From: Xanthobacteraceae bacterium
GTDB lineage: Bacteria > Pseudomonadota > Alphaproteobacteria > Rhizobiales > Xanthobacteraceae
Length of the DNA: 16,765 nucleotides
Direction of reading: 5' to 3'
Assembly (NCBI GenBank): GCA_030037185.1
Contig: JASHRR010000450.1
Coordinates: forward strand, 1-16,765
Positions within the stretch are counted from its first letter, which is position 1; each line of letters starts with the position of its first letter. A program made the translations under genes and the position numbers. This document shows, piece by piece, positions 15,972 to 16,765 of this stretch. Below the pieces are notes generated by a model. The model was not told where the DNA came from, made no database searches, and was given only the letters and a program-made list of their open reading frames with translations.

Positions 15972-16765
15972 TTAATACACATCCTGCATGTAGCGCTTAT
16001 CGCGCTCAAGCTCGGCGACCGCTCGCTCGGCGGCCTCGGGCGCGAGCGCTTTCACGTCGCAATAGGCGCGCACGAGCGCCAGGCGCACGTCCTTTGCCAT
16101 CGACCTGGCGTCGCCGCAGACATAAAGGTATGCGCCATTATCGAGCCAGTCGATCACGTTGCGGCGGCGCTCCCAAAGGCGGTGCTGCACGTAGACCTTC
16201 TCCGGCCTGTCGCGTGAGAAGGCGACATCCATGCGCGTCAGGGACCTGTCCGCGAGCGCCTCCTGCCATTCGAGCTGGTAGAGAAAATCGTGGGCGAAGC
16301 AGCGGTCGCCGAAGAACAGCCATGAACGACCGCTGGCCGCGGTAGCGCGACGCTCTTGCAGGAAAGCCCGGAATGGCGCGATCCCAGTGCCGGGGCCAAT
16401 CATGATGATATCGCGGTCGGGTGGTGGGAGGACGAAATACTTGTTGGGTCTCAGTTTTACCCGTAGCCGGTCGCCTTTTTTCAGCCGCTCGGCGATGTCG
16501 ATCGAGGCGACGCCCTTACGGAGGCGCCCGTGAGTCTCGTAGCGCACGGCGGAAATCAACAGGTGCGCCTCCTGGCCTACCTCACGGCGCGAGGATGCGA
16601 TCGAATAGGCACGTGGCGCGAGCGGACGGGTGAGCGCGTGGAGCTCGTCGGCGGAGAGTGCGACCGGGAAGTGATCGATCAAGTCGATGAGTTGCCGGCC
16701 GGCGATCCAGGTCTTTGCCGCATCCGACTCAATCAGCTGTTTGACGTGCTGATTGCCGGTCAAGG
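15972..16765 (-). CDS. cysJ: NADPH-sulfite reductase flavoprotein, alpha subunit, C-terminal part (5' end outside window)
   Basis: The last 263 residues are visible; the frame is open to the right edge, so the N-terminal flavodoxin (FMN) domain and part of the FAD domain lie outside. CysJ passes electrons from NADPH through FAD and FMN to CysI. Seen: the FAD-binding RAYS (Arg-x-Tyr-Ser, about residues 51-54 of the visible part), a GVAS segment, the NADPH pyrophosphate motif GPGTGIAPFRAFLQER, the YVCGDARSMAKDV motif, and the C-terminus ERDKRYMQDVY, which matches the terminal R-Y-x-x-D-V-Y of known CysJ proteins. All reductase-domain motifs are intact. It is the first gene of the pair, 96 bp ahead of cysI; its promoter lies beyond the window. 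Confidence 0.96.
   Translation of the reverse strand, partial: LTGNQHVKQLIESDAAKTWIAGRQLIDLIDHFPVALSADELHALTRPLAPRAYSIASSRREVGQEAHLLISAVRYETHGRLRKGVASIDIAERLKKGDRLRVKLRPNKYFVLPPPDRDIIMIGPGTGIAPFRAFLQERRATAASGRSWLFFGDRCFAHDFLYQLEWQEALADRSLTRMDVAFSRDRPEKVYVQHRLWERRRNVIDWLDNGAYLYVCGDARSMAKDVRLALVRAYCDVKALAPEAAERAVAELERDKRYMQDVY

Noticed and set aside
14625..16217. Two long plus-strand frames (14625-15395 and 15405-16217)
   Set aside because: Antisense to cysI and cysJ, whose catalytic residues are all intact.

Overview
The window is GC-rich, dense bacterial DNA with the gene content and codon style of an alphaproteobacterium, most likely of the Hyphomicrobiales (Rhizobiales; Bradyrhizobium/Xanthobacteraceae-like). 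The evidence is the recN and ligA pair, the alphaproteobacterial-style C-x-C zinc site in LigA, and a tlyA gene followed by a TrmA/RlmCD-type RNA methyltransferase. The taxonomic call is inference. No rRNA, tRNA, CRISPR array, transposase or phage gene was seen.

Layout. 1-281: end of a membrane isoprenylcysteine-methyltransferase-family gene, cut by the window edge. 590-2251: recN (DNA repair). 2375-2818: small exported c-type heme protein. 3035-4147 (-): exported YVTN beta-propeller protein, convergent with the heme gene. 4313-6427: ligA (NAD+-dependent DNA ligase). 6460-8127 (-): thiamine-diphosphate enzyme of the acetolactate synthase/benzoylformate decarboxylase superfamily. 8282-10262: tlyA and an iron-sulfur RNA methyltransferase, overlapping and so probably cotranslated. 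10642-11121 (-): OsmC-family protein. 11214-12603: orphan ModA-like periplasmic binding protein and a LysE-type exporter. 12659-13621 (-): exported protein of unknown function. 14151-16765 (-): cysI and the 3' part of cysJ, the NADPH-sulfite reductase operon, which runs off the right edge.

How the genes work together. recN and ligA are housekeeping DNA-maintenance genes that often sit side by side in Hyphomicrobiales; here a two-gene exported heme/propeller cassette lies between them. tlyA and the following methyltransferase form an RNA-modification pair. cysJI makes the enzyme that reduces sulfite to sulfide for cysteine synthesis. The remaining genes look like single metabolic or envelope genes with short intergenic gaps.

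The less explained signals are mostly around the heme gene. An 18-bp perfect palindrome sits just upstream of its ribosome binding site, and a 9-mer (ACGGTCGCT) recurs on both sides of the gene. There is also a 16-bp perfect palindrome in a 529-bp stretch without a convincing gene (13622-14150). I see no clear undescribed multi-gene system; the heme/propeller cassette and the exported unknown are the best leads.
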